Assembly: GCA_023423795.1 (NCBI GenBank)
Contig: JAFAEX010000124.1
Location: 1-7,030 of the forward strand
Direction of reading: 5' to 3'
Source of the DNA: Chloroflexota bacterium
GTDB lineage: Bacteria > Chloroflexota > Chloroflexia > Thermomicrobiales > UBA6265
DNA: 7,030 nt
Shown piece after piece: positions 1 through 5,842 of this stretch. Position 1 is the stretch's first letter, and the number at the start of each line of letters is the position of its first letter. Position numbers and translations under genes: made by a program. Below the pieces are notes generated by a model. That model was not told the origin of the DNA and did no database searches. It worked only from the letters and a program-made list of their open reading frames with translations.

Positions 1-55
1 CCCCTACACCGCCCGGCGCGTCCATCCCCCTGTAGGGGCGCGATTCATCGCGCCC
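1..55. repeat. Nested inverted-repeat element at left edge
   Basis: CCCCTACA at 1-8 is the exact reverse complement of TGTAGGGG at 31-38. Immediately inside and beyond it, GGGCGCGA (36-43) and TCGCGCCC (48-55) form a perfect 8-bp hairpin with a TTCA loop. Its style resembles the short 'GTAGGGGCGCG...' intergenic repeats I associate with Chloroflexota genomes; that link is from memory and not checked. It may extend left of the window. I see no ORF with convincing codon use here. Confidence 0.5.
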
Positions 56-141
56 GCCCGTCGCCGGGTGTCCGCATCGATGGCGCAACCTTCCCGTCGT
101 CGCGCGCTCACGCCCCGTGCTCGCATCCGCTCCGGTTGCCC

Positions 142-239
142 GCCCCCGCGCCATCCCGAGCTTGTCGGGGGATCTCGTTCTTCGTCCCCAAGCGGAGTCG
201 CGACGAGATCCCCCGACAAGCTCGGGATGGCGCGGGGCG
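142..239. repeat. REP-like long inverted repeat, copy 1
   Basis: The arm at 144-178 pairs perfectly over 35 nt with 203-237 around a 24-nt loop; pairing resumes with one more base pair outside a two-base mismatch. The arm core reads CATCCCGAGCTTGTC followed by GGGGGATCTCGT. It lies 28 nt past the stop of the solute-binding protein gene, so the transcript would fold into a very stable hairpin there. This could stop or pause transcription, or protect the mRNA 3' end. There is no T-run, so it is not a canonical intrinsic terminator. A second copy sits at 4685-4771. Spurious translations of such arms give peptides like RQARD, which misleads gene callers. Confidence 0.9.
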
Positions 240-265
240 GCGCGGGATGGCGGACTGGTCCGCTC

Positions 266-1594
266 CTACCCGATCCGCTCCGCGAGTTCCTCGGCCTCGC
301 GCTGGGCCTCGGTCATCGCATCCTCGACCGGGCGGCCGGCGGTGAGGACTTCCTGCACCCGGTTGATGACGATCTGGCCGAATTCCTGGTTGTTGAAGAT
401 GAAGTCGCCGACCATCTGCGGCGGGGTGGTCATGCTGATGTCCTGGTAGCCGGTCAGCCAGGGCAGGTCGGCGAAGTAGTCCTCCAGGCCGCCGACGTTG
501 TAAGCCGGGATGACGTCGAGCTGCTTCGTCAGCAGCAGGCGGTAATTCTCCGGCTTGTACAGCCAGGTGATGAACTCGACGCCGGCGTCCGCGTTGGCGC
601 TCTGGTTGTTGACCGTGATCGGGTGGATGCGGGCGATGGAGGTCTTCTCCGGCCACGGCAGCGGGATCGAGCGGATGTTGGGGTACAGCTCCGGCGCCGA
701 GGTCTTGTAGATGTTGACCGCCGCCGAGACGATGAGCTGCTGGGCGATCTGGTTGGCGCCCCACTGCCGGGTCGCGGTCGCGTCGTCGCTGCCCTGCGGG
801 AAGGTCTGGTCGTAGAACTGCTTGAACAGCGTGACCGCGTTGACGATCGGCTCGGAGGTGAGCAGCGGCGTCGTGCCCTCGGCCCAGACGCCGCCGTAGG
901 GGCAGGCCCACTCCTGCAGGGTGAACCAGAAGCTCTCCGGCTCCGACAGCAGGTGCGGCGAGAACATCCCGAAGCGGTTCGGGCGCTCGGTCAGGTCGGT
1001 GCTGAGCGCGAGCCACTCATCGACGTTGGTCGGCAGCGTTTCCACGCCGGCCTCGTCGAAGATCGCCTGGTTGTAGAGCAGGCCGAAGACGACCGTCACG
1101 ACGTCGAGGCCCATCGGCTGGCCATCGACGGTGATGTAGTCGTGGGCCTTGCTGAGGGTGGTGATGTCGTTGGCTTCCAGCACGCTGCCCAGCGGGGTCA
1201 GGATGCCCGCCTGCAGCAGGCGCAGCACGAGGTCCGGCGTGGTCTGGATGACGTCGTAGTCCACCCGCCCGGCCTGGAGCTGGATGATGATGTCGTTGGT
1301 GAAGTCGTTGAACGGCGCGCCGGCTTCCTCGACGCGGATCTCGTCCTGCTCCGAGTGGAACTTGTCGATCAGGAAGCGCCACGCCTCGGCCCGGCCCGGC
1401 TCGTTCCAGAACCAGGTGCCGTACTTGATCGTCACCGGCTCCTGCCGCAGGAAGGCCGGGGCGGCGAAGGTGCTGCGCTTGCTACCGACCAGGGCGGCGC
1501 CGGCCGCGGCCGATCCGCCGACGAGGGCGGCGCGGCGGGACAGCTTGGGGCGCTGCAGCCCGGCAACGATCTTGGTGTCGATGGAATGGGACAT
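266..1594 (-). CDS. Extracellular solute-binding protein, family 1 (ABC sugar-type, Tat-exported)
   Basis: A 442-residue protein, the usual length for family-1 (UgpB/MalE-like) binding proteins, which capture a sugar or related solute outside the membrane and hand it to an ABC permease. The N-terminus has a twin-arginine signal: SRRAAL at 19-24, a Gly/Ala-rich hydrophobic stretch to about 37, and an AXA-type site around 44-47 (AAPA). The mature start, VTIKYGTWFW then EAWRFLIDKFH, is typical of the family, as are the DYDVIQTTPDL and LLYNQAIFDEAGVETLPTNVDEW segments (the hinge/lobe pattern). I chose the ATG at 1594 because GGAGG lies 8 nt upstream and the signal peptide follows; the open frame continues to 1813 with Arg/Pro-rich residues that look untranslated. 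It is the last visible gene of the minus-strand cluster, 124 nt after the SDR. No permease or ATPase gene follows before the window ends. The substrate cannot be read from sequence. Confidence 0.93.
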   Translation of the reverse strand: MSHSIDTKIVAGLQRPKLSRRAALVGGSAAAGAALVGSKRSTFAAPAFLRQEPVTIKYGTWFWNEPGRAEAWRFLIDKFHSEQDEIRVEEAGAPFNDFTNDIIIQLQAGRVDYDVIQTTPDLVLRLLQAGILTPLGSVLEANDITTLSKAHDYITVDGQPMGLDVVTVVFGLLYNQAIFDEAGVETLPTNVDEWLALSTDLTERPNRFGMFSPHLLSEPESFWFTLQEWACPYGGVWAEGTTPLLTSEPIVNAVTLFKQFYDQTFPQGSDDATATRQWGANQIAQQLIVSAAVNIYKTSAPELYPNIRSIPLPWPEKTSIARIHPITVNNQSANADAGVEFITWLYKPENYRLLLTKQLDVIPAYNVGGLEDYFADLPWLTGYQDISMTTPPQMVGDFIFNNQEFGQIVINRVQEVLTAGRPVEDAMTEAQREAEELAERIG

Positions 1595-1694
1595 CGGGTC
1601 GTCCTCCGTCGCGTCGTCGCGTGTGGTCGAGATTCGGCGTCTGCGTCGGGTGCGCCGGCGTCGGCGCGGGGCTCCTCCTTTCGAGCAACTCGGT

Positions 1695-1714
1695 GGTTCG
1701 CCGCGCGGCGAGCC
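1695..1714 (-). other. GC palindrome between SDR and solute-binding protein genes
   Basis: GGTTCGCCGC (1695-1704) and GCGGCGAGCC (1705-1714) are complementary over ten positions with a single G:T wobble. The element starts 4 nt after the SDR stop. No U-tract follows on the minus strand, so it is a possible mRNA-processing or stabilising hairpin, or a leaky attenuator that sets the binding protein apart from the upstream genes. A competing pairing is possible: on the minus strand GGGCTC (1715-1710) can pair with GAGCCC (1674-1669). Function is inferred. Confidence 0.4.
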
Positions 1715-1718
1715 CGTC

Positions 1719-2555
1719 TCAGGCGGTCGTCCAGGTGTGGCTGCCGCCGGCGTTGAGCGCGAGGTTGCCGCCGTCAACCGGCAGCAACGTGCCGGTGACC
1801 ATCGCGGCGGCATCCGAGGCGAGGAAGACGGCCGGGCCGGCGAAATCCTCCGGGGTGGCCAGCCGGTTCATCGGGATGCCGGTCAGGAAGCGGTCCATCA
1901 GCGCCGGATCGAAGGTGGGCGAGGCGAGCCACTGCTGGAAGCCCTCGGTCATCACCTGGCAGGGCAGGATGGCGTTGACGCGGATGCCGTGGCAGGCCCA
2001 CTCGACGGCGAGTTCGCGGGTGAGCGCGTGGATCGCGCCCTTGTTGGCGCTGTGGGCGAGGTTGCCCCGGCCCAGCGCGGCAGCCCCGGCGATGGAGCTG
2101 ATGTTGATGATGCTGCCGCCCTCGCCGCGGGCGATCATCCGCCGCCCGGCCTCCTGCGCGCAGCGCAGCGCCGAGGTGACGCCGATGCCCAGAACCCGCT
2201 CGAAATCGGCGATCGGCAGCGATTCGGGCCGGGAGCGCGCGCCGATGCCGACGTTGTTGACGAGGACGTCGATCCGCCCGAAGGTCTCGTCGATGTGGGC
2301 GAACAGGCGGGCGACCGCCTCGCCGTCGGCCACGTCCGCGACCTCGGCCAGCGCCCGCCGCCCGAGTTGCTCGATGGCGGCGGTGGTGTCGGCCAGCGGC
2401 CCACCGTCGAGGTCGCAGACGGCCACGTCGGCCCCGGCCTCGGCCAGCCCGAGGGCGATGCCGCGGCCGATGCCGCGCCCGCCGCCGGTGACCAGCGCCA
2501 CCCGCCCGGAAAGATCGAACGGGCCGCGCCGCCCGCCGGAACTAGGATCGCTCAC
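1719..2555 (-). CDS. SDR-family oxidoreductase lacking the catalytic tyrosine
   Basis: A 278-residue classical short-chain dehydrogenase/reductase, slightly long for the ~250-residue norm because of a 13-residue N-terminal lead and a tail after VDGG. The Rossmann cofactor motif TGGGRGIG is at 23-30. Asp48 after the second strand (VAVCD) suggests NAD(H) rather than NADP(H). NNVG is at 100-103, and NISS at 151-154 supplies the catalytic Ser154. The usual YxxxK motif is HSANK at 168-172: the Tyr position is His (codon CAC at 2054-2052) while Lys172 is kept. The C-terminal VDGGNLALNAGG is family-like. The GTG start overlaps the regulator's TGA stop (GTGA), with AGGGG at 2567-2563 spaced 7 nt away, so translation is probably coupled. 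Substrate unknown; context suggests a sugar, polyol or sugar acid. The open frame extends to 3320, but the upstream part is a shadow of the regulator gene. Confidence 0.92.
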   Translation of the reverse strand: MSDPSSGGRRGPFDLSGRVALVTGGGRGIGRGIALGLAEAGADVAVCDLDGGPLADTTAAIEQLGRRALAEVADVADGEAVARLFAHIDETFGRIDVLVNNVGIGARSRPESLPIADFERVLGIGVTSALRCAQEAGRRMIARGEGGSIINISSIAGAAALGRGNLAHSANKGAIHALTRELAVEWACHGIRVNAILPCQVMTEGFQQWLASPTFDPALMDRFLTGIPMNRLATPEDFAGPAVFLASDAAAMVTGTLLPVDGGNLALNAGGSHTWTTA

Positions 2556-3259
2556 GCCGCCACCCCTCGTGCCGCCGCCCTGCGTTGGCGGCGAACCCGT
2601 TCGTACGAACCGTGCAGGTGGTCCTCCACCAGCGCCACCGCCTGGGCCGCGTCGCGCGCCCGCAGGGCATCGAGGATGTCCTGGTGCGAGGAGGCGACGA
2701 ACTCGCGGAAGTCGTCCACCGTCACGTTGCGGTCCAGCAGCAGGATGTGGATCTGCGGCCGGAGCGAGAACCAGACGTCGCGCAGGCGGCGGTGCGCCGC
2801 CAGGTCGTAGATCTGGTCGTGGAACGCGAGGTCCAGGTCCGCCGCCTCGCCGGGGTCGATGCCGCGCCCGACCGCGGTTTCGATGCGGTTGACGATGGCT
2901 TGCAGCCGCTCCAGCCCGGCGGCGTCGATCCGCTCGGCCACGCGGCGCACGGCCAGCACCTCGATGGCGACCCGCAGCGAGTAGACCTCGTCGAGGTCTT
3001 CGTCGGAAAGGCGGGCGACGATCGCGCCGCGGTTGCGGCGGATGACGATGAGGCCTTCGCGCTCCAGCCGGGCCAGCGCTTCGCGCACGGGGCCGCGGCT
3101 CACGCCGATGGACTTCGCGAGCGTCTCCTCGCGCAATCGTTCGCCGGGGCCGAAGCGGCCCGAGACGATGGCTTCGCGCAGCCGGTCGGCAACGTCGTCG
3201 GCGAGTGACCGCGGCGGCGGCAGCGCGAGCGCGGCATCGAGGTGTTCGATTGCTGCCAC
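2552..3259 (-). CDS. GntR-family transcriptional regulator, FadR/FCD subfamily
   Basis: A 235-residue DNA-binding repressor or activator of the FCD branch, which usually responds to small organic acids. The winged helix-turn-helix covers about 17-82, with ADRLREAIVSGRFGPGERL and GVSRGPVREALARLEREGL (52-70) as the recognition region, then the wing RRNRGAIV. The all-helical FCD domain follows from about 87. The four expected metal-ligand positions are visible: Asp143 and His147 in DLDLAFHD, His192 in SSHQDIL, and His214 in EDHL, so a metal-dependent effector pocket is likely intact. I chose GTG at 3259 because GGGGGAG lies 6 nt upstream; a TTG at 3274 in frame has no such site and would give 240 residues. 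It is first in the minus-strand cluster, overlaps the SDR by 4 nt, and probably binds the palindrome at 3338-3351. Effector and regulon are inferred. Confidence 0.94.
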   Translation of the reverse strand: MAAIEHLDAALALPPPRSLADDVADRLREAIVSGRFGPGERLREETLAKSIGVSRGPVREALARLEREGLIVIRRNRGAIVARLSDEDLDEVYSLRVAIEVLAVRRVAERIDAAGLERLQAIVNRIETAVGRGIDPGEAADLDLAFHDQIYDLAAHRRLRDVWFSLRPQIHILLLDRNVTVDDFREFVASSHQDILDALRARDAAQAVALVEDHLHGSYERVRRQRRAAARGVAA

Positions 3260-3265
3260 GCGCTG

Positions 3266-3272
3266 CTCCCCC
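3266..3272 (-). promoter_or_regulatory. Ribosome binding site deciding the GntR start
   Basis: On the minus strand this reads GGGGGAG, 6 nt before the GTG at 3259. It favours the GTG over the in-frame TTG at 3274, which this site would overlap. Confidence 0.7.
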
Positions 3273-3318
3273 AACGCAGCCCGCGCCGCGCCCGTGTGCT
3301 GATCTGTGCCGTGCCGCC

Positions 3319-3346
3319 ATGCTAATCGTTATCTGGAAATTGTCAA
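3319..3346 (-). promoter_or_regulatory. Sigma-70-type promoter of the gntR-SDR-SBP cluster
   Basis: Read on the minus strand, a perfect TTGACA (3346-3341) is followed after 16 nt by TAGCAT (3324-3319), four of six matches to TATAAT including the key first, second and last bases. Transcription would begin near 3312, about 50 nt before the regulator's start. The stretch is the most AT-rich part of the spacer, which stands out in this GC-rich window. The 16-nt spacing is one short of optimal. Confidence 0.65.
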
Positions 3347-3351
3347 CAATT
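3338..3351. promoter_or_regulatory. Probable GntR/FCD operator palindrome
   Basis: AATTGTCAACAATT is a perfect palindrome of two 6-nt arms around a 2-nt centre. It matches the TTGT-N2-ACAA type of site described for many FadR/FCD regulators. It overlaps the -35 box of the minus-strand promoter, and the start of the FCD regulator gene lies 78 nt away. Binding would block RNA polymerase, so negative autoregulation is the natural reading; effector release would turn on the whole cluster. Confidence 0.7.
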
Positions 3352-3470
3352 CACGGCCTGTCAGGACGGGTCGAGCCCGAGGCGTGCGCGTGGTGCTCCA
3401 GCCGCCGGGCTGAGAAGGCACAGGACCCCCACGGCGGTTGCGAAAACGGGGCGTCCGCCGCCCGTCCTCA

Positions 3471-3518
3471 GCCCCGGAGGGGCTTCGTGCCCCTAGCCCG
3501 GGACTTCCCGTCCCGGGC
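3471..3518. repeat. Paired GC hairpins (GCCCC/GGGGC and GCCCGGGA/TCCCGGGC)
   Basis: GCCCC (3471-3475) pairs with GGGGC (3479-3483) over a GGA loop. Twelve nt later GCCCGGGA (3496-3503) pairs perfectly with TCCCGGGC (3511-3518) over a 7-nt loop. Together they resemble the composite 'CCCCGGAGGGGC...AGCCCGGGA' intergenic element I recall from several GC-rich phyla; that is memory, not a search result. Confidence 0.6.
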
Positions 3519-3534
3519 GCGCATCGCCAGTGGC

Positions 3535-3666
3535 CGGATCGATTTCGCGACCGCCATCATCGCGCCCGCTCGGCCGATACCGGAACTATTGTGGCAAACG
3601 ACATCACCCCCGGGCGGGCGTAGGGGATAGCCGGATCGATGTGGCAACCGCCTTCAACCCCGGGCG
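3535..3666 (+). repeat. Degenerate ~35-nt direct repeats
   Basis: Three related units begin at 3535 (CGGATCGATTTCGCGACCG), 3581 (CGGAACTATTGTGGCAAACG) and 3632 (CGGATCGATGTGGCAACCG). Units 1 and 3 agree at about two thirds of positions; units 2 and 3 share a TGTGGCAA core and a CCCCGGGCG end. A weaker fourth relative (ATCGCAACCGCC) lies at 3691-3702. Spacing is uneven (46 and 51 nt between starts), so this is not a CRISPR array. Confidence 0.4.
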
Positions 3667-3833
3667 CCGCCGCCGGGTGGCCGGGGCAACATCGCAACCG
3701 CCATAAGGGCCCTGCGGGTAGGGCAGCGAAGGTGTTGATCCCGCTCGCGGCGATTGCGTCCGGGCGGTACGATCCCGGCGCCCGGCGGGGGTATCGTGGT
3801 CGTCGTAGCACCCAGCACCCAGCCCCCCCTCTC

Positions 3834-3854
3834 GGCACTCGGCACTCGGCACTC
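3834..3854 (+). repeat. Heptamer tandem repeat (GGCACTC)x3
   Basis: Three perfect GGCACTC units in a row, preceded by a related CAGCACCCAGCACC stretch at 3807-3820. It ends 8 nt before the ribosome binding site of the following SDR, so copy-number slippage would change its leader length. Confidence 0.8.
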
Positions 3855-3876
3855 AACGTTCCGGAGGGATCGCCCG

Positions 3877-4662
3877 ATGTCCGTCAGCTTCGACTTCGCT
3901 GGCCGCGCCGTGCTCGTCACCGGGGCGAGCAAGGGAATCGGCCGGGGGATCGCCGAGGCGTTCGGGCGGGCCGGGGCGCGGGTGGGAATCAACTACAACA
4001 GCGACCGCACCGGGGCGGAGGAAGCCGCGCAGGCGATCCGGGCGGCGGGCGGCGAGGCGCTGCCGCTGCAAGCCGACGTCGCCGACCCGGCGGCGGTCGC
4101 GGCGATGTTCGCGGCGTTCGAGGACGTGTTCGGGCCAATCGACGCGCTGGTCAACAACGCCGGGCAGGGCGGACCCGGCAAGCCGCTGCTGGAAACGTCG
4201 CCGGAAGAGTGGCGGGCGCTGCTGGCCGCCAACCTCGACGGCGCGTTCTTCTGCGCCGCCGAAGCGGGGCGGCGGATGGTCGCCGCCGGGCGGGGTGGTC
4301 GCATCGTCACCATCACCAGCGTCCACGAGGAAGCCTGCAACGCGCCGAACAGCGGCCCGTACCAGACCAGCAAGGGGGGCTTGCGCAACCTGACCCGCTC
4401 GCTGGCGCTGGAACTCGCCGACCACGGGATCACCGTCAACGCCGTCGCGCCGGGCATGATCCTGACGCCGATGAACGCGCGGGCGATGAGCGACCCGGAA
4501 TACCTCGCCTGGGCGGAAGCGCAAATCCCCCTCAAGCGCGCCGGCCAACCTGCCGACATCGCCGCGATGACGCTGTTCCTGTGCTCCGAACAGGCCAGCT
4601 ATTGCACCGGCCAAACCCACTACGTCGATGGCGGCTGGATGCTCACCTGGCCGCCGGTATAG
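3877..4662 (+). CDS. SDR-family oxidoreductase, glucose 1-dehydrogenase-like
   Basis: A 261-residue classical SDR with the full catalytic set. TGASKGIG (15-22) binds the cofactor; NNAG is at 93-96; Asn119 (AANL), Ser148, Tyr162 and Lys166 (YQTSK) make the tetrad. ITSVHEE at 146-152 and PGMILTPMNARAMSDPEY match the pattern of Bacillus-type glucose 1-dehydrogenases (SSVHE, NTPINAEKF), so oxidation of an aldose at C1 is a fair guess, though many sugar and polyol SDRs share it. NYNSDR after the second strand suggests NADP(H) or dual use. The ATG has GGAGGG 8 nt upstream. It is transcribed away from the regulator and separated from it by about 600 nt, so it need not belong to that operon; shared function is inferred from proximity. 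A REP-like hairpin begins 22 nt past its stop. Confidence 0.94.
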   Translation: MSVSFDFAGRAVLVTGASKGIGRGIAEAFGRAGARVGINYNSDRTGAEEAAQAIRAAGGEALPLQADVADPAAVAAMFAAFEDVFGPIDALVNNAGQGGPGKPLLETSPEEWRALLAANLDGAFFCAAEAGRRMVAAGRGGRIVTITSVHEEACNAPNSGPYQTSKGGLRNLTRSLALELADHGITVNAVAPGMILTPMNARAMSDPEYLAWAEAQIPLKRAGQPADIAAMTLFLCSEQASYCTGQTHYVDGGWMLTWPPV

Positions 4663-4684
4663 CCGCCGATTCCGGCCGGCTCTA

Positions 4685-4771
4685 CCGTCATCCCGAGCTT
4701 GTCGAGGGATCTCGTTCACGAGTCGAGGAGTCGAGCAGATACGATATCCCTCGACAAGCTCGGGATGACGG
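4685..4771. repeat. REP-like long inverted repeat, copy 2
   Basis: Arms 4685-4715 and 4741-4771 pair at 30 of 31 positions (only C4711 against T4745 fails) around a 25-nt loop. The arm core is CATCCCGAGCTTGTC then GAGGGATCTCGT, the same family as the element at 142-239, and both loops contain GGAGTCG (194-200; 4727-4733). It begins 22 nt past the SDR stop. A stable 3'-end hairpin is expected, without a T-run. Confidence 0.9.
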
Positions 4772-4952
4772 CGGGCGGGGCGAGCCGATGGGGTAGCAAA
4801 ACGGATTCGCAGCAGCCGAGCCGGCCGATCTGCGTCCGAAAGTCAACGAATGGGGACCAATGGGCCGGTCACTTGCCGGACCGCGGCGAGCCGCGTGTTG
4901 CCATGATCCTGTGAACATGGCGACCGCGTGACAACCCCGGGGAGGTGACGAC
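4772..4952. other. Leader of the Mrr-like gene
   Basis: Non-coding by codon use. It holds a perfect 6+6 palindrome CGCGGC-GA-GCCGCG at 4882-4895, a possible operator or small hairpin. I see no good -35/-10 pair; the promoter is not identified. Confidence 0.35.
4941..4946 (+). promoter_or_regulatory. Ribosome binding site deciding the Mrr-like start
   Basis: GGAGGT lies 6 nt before the GTG at 4953. It favours this start over the in-frame ATG at 4980, which has no comparable site. Confidence 0.8.
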
Positions 4953-5660
4953 GTGATCCGCCGGTTCCGGCGACTCCGCATGCCGGGCAAAATCCTCGTA
5001 GTGTCGGTGCTGCTCGTCGTCCTCGGCATCGTCGCCGGCGGGCAAGGCGGCAATTCGATCGCGACCGTGGGCATTCTCGGCCTGCTGGTCGGCGCCGCCT
5101 GGTGGGTGCTGGCCGCGGCCGCCCGGCGCATTCGTGGCATCGGTCGGCGAGGAGGAGCCGCCGCCCCGCCGGCCGTGCCGCTCGGCGGGGCGGGGTGGGA
5201 CCGGCCCGGCGCGTGGGCGGCCGTTGCCCGCAGCGGCGGGTCGCGCACCGGGCAACCGGCCCTCGACGACGTGCTGGGCCTGACGCCCCGCGAGTTCGAG
5301 GACCTGACGGCGGAGTTGCTGGCCCGGCTCGGTTACACCGGCGTGCGGCGCACCGGCGGCGCGGGCGACCTCGGCGCGGACATCGTGTGCCGCGACCCGC
5401 AGGGGCGTTCGACCATCGTCCAGTGCAAGCGGTTGTCGCCGGGCTCGAGCATCGGATCGCCCGTCGTGCAGACGTTCATCGGGATGCAGACCGTCCACCA
5501 CCGCGCCGAACGCGGGATGATCGTGACGACGTCGGGGTTCTCCCAGCCGGCAAACAACCTGGCGCGGCAGCACGGGATCGTGCTGGTGGACGGCCCGAAA
5601 CTGCTCTCGATGCTGCAGGTCACGGCAACCCCGGTGCGGCCCGTCAGATTCGCGCGGTGA
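4953..5660 (+). CDS. Membrane-anchored Mrr-type restriction endonuclease-like protein
   Basis: A 235-residue protein in three parts. The basic N-terminus (MIRRFRRLR) and two hydrophobic segments (about 13-29 and 36-57) predict a two-pass membrane anchor with both ends cytoplasmic. A Gly/Pro/Ala linker runs to about 103. The Mrr_cat PD-(D/E)xK nuclease fold covers about 108-222: LTPREFEDLTAELLARLGY with conserved Glu116, GDLGAD with Asp143, and IVQCK with Gln157 and Lys159, followed by the helix VVQTFIGMQT and the strand-rich GMIVTTSGFS. All expected catalytic residues are present, so it may cleave DNA, possibly modified DNA as Mrr does. No methyltransferase or specificity gene is adjacent, and membrane anchoring is unlike classical restriction enzymes; housekeeping DNA repair or plasmid/phage control are alternatives. 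It is probably monocistronic: the next gene converges on it. Confidence 0.92.
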   Translation: MIRRFRRLRMPGKILVVSVLLVVLGIVAGGQGGNSIATVGILGLLVGAAWWVLAAAARRIRGIGRRGGAAAPPAVPLGGAGWDRPGAWAAVARSGGSRTGQPALDDVLGLTPREFEDLTAELLARLGYTGVRRTGGAGDLGADIVCRDPQGRSTIVQCKRLSPGSSIGSPVVQTFIGMQTVHHRAERGMIVTTSGFSQPANNLARQHGIVLVDGPKLLSMLQVTATPVRPVRFAR

Positions 5661-5663
5661 GGT

Positions 5664-5685
5664 TGGGTGCGACGGGCTGCGCCCA
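5664..5685 (+). terminator. Weak hairpin after the Mrr-like gene
   Basis: TGGGTGC (5664-5670) pairs with GCGCCCA (5679-5685), seven pairs with one G:T wobble, over an 8-nt loop, starting 3 nt past the stop. No T-run follows, so terminator function is uncertain. Confidence 0.3.
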
Positions 5686-5780
5686 TGTCGGAAGAGCCGG
5701 TGACGTGCCTCCCGGCGCCGGGTTGTCGCCGCGCACGGTGGAGTTGACCGGACACTGACACCGTGCCAAACTTGGAGCGT

Positions 5781-5842
5781 CGGGCACTGCGAAGCGGGGC
5801 CCGGGAGAGGTTCAGGCACTGCGAAGCGGGGCCTGGCCTCTC
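5781..5842 (+). repeat. Two tandem hairpins with identical loop
   Basis: The 19-nt sequence GGCACTGCGAAGCGGGGCC occurs at 5783-5801 and again at 5815-5833, a 32-nt period. Each copy can fold: CGGGC (5781-5785) with GCCCG (5799-5803), and CAGGC (5813-5817) with GCCTG (5831-5835), both over the same 13-nt loop ACTGCGAAGCGGG. The second stem extends through a G:T pair and a bulged T to GAGAGG (5805-5810) with CCTCTC (5837-5842). The extension overlaps the stop codon of the DUF3800 gene. It lies between two converging genes, so a bidirectional terminator is possible. Confidence 0.65.

Larger units (their letters stand above)
3352..3876. other. Repeat-rich divergent intergenic region
   Basis: About 525 nt without a convincing gene between the regulator promoter and the second SDR. 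Frames crossing it are rich in Arg, Pro and Gly with no domain signal. It contains two GC hairpins (3471-3518), a family of degenerate ~35-nt repeats (3535-3666) and a heptamer tandem run (3834-3854), listed separately. I could not find a convincing -35/-10 pair for the plus-strand SDR. Confidence 0.6.

Noticed and set aside
68..1756. 562-residue open frame on the plus strand over the solute-binding protein gene
   Set aside because: It is antisense to a clear family-1 binding protein with a Tat signal; its sequence is Arg/Val/Asp/Gly-rich without domains, as expected for an antisense frame in GC-rich DNA.
1284..3208. Long plus-strand frames (1284-2810, 1621-2892, 2585-3208)
   Set aside because: All are antisense to the SDR and regulator genes and show no recognisable domain.
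1719..3320. A single 533-residue SDR fused to an N-terminal extension
   Set aside because: The extension lies out of frame over the FCD regulator gene and is Arg/Ala/Pro-rich; the GTG at 2555 with its own ribosome binding site and GTGA overlap explains the true start.
3535..3702. Possible CRISPR array
   Set aside because: The repeats agree only partly with each other and are unevenly spaced, and no cas gene is present.
3853..4719. 288-residue minus-strand frame
   Set aside because: Antisense to the second SDR, and it begins inside the REP-like repeat.
3639..4796. 385-residue plus-strand frame over the second SDR
   Set aside because: It is the wrong frame of the SDR gene; its ends translate the repeats (peptides such as HPELVEGSR and RQARDD come from the REP-like arms).
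4953..5660. A complete type IV or type I restriction system
   Set aside because: There is only one nuclease-domain protein, with no methyltransferase, specificity subunit, or helicase nearby.
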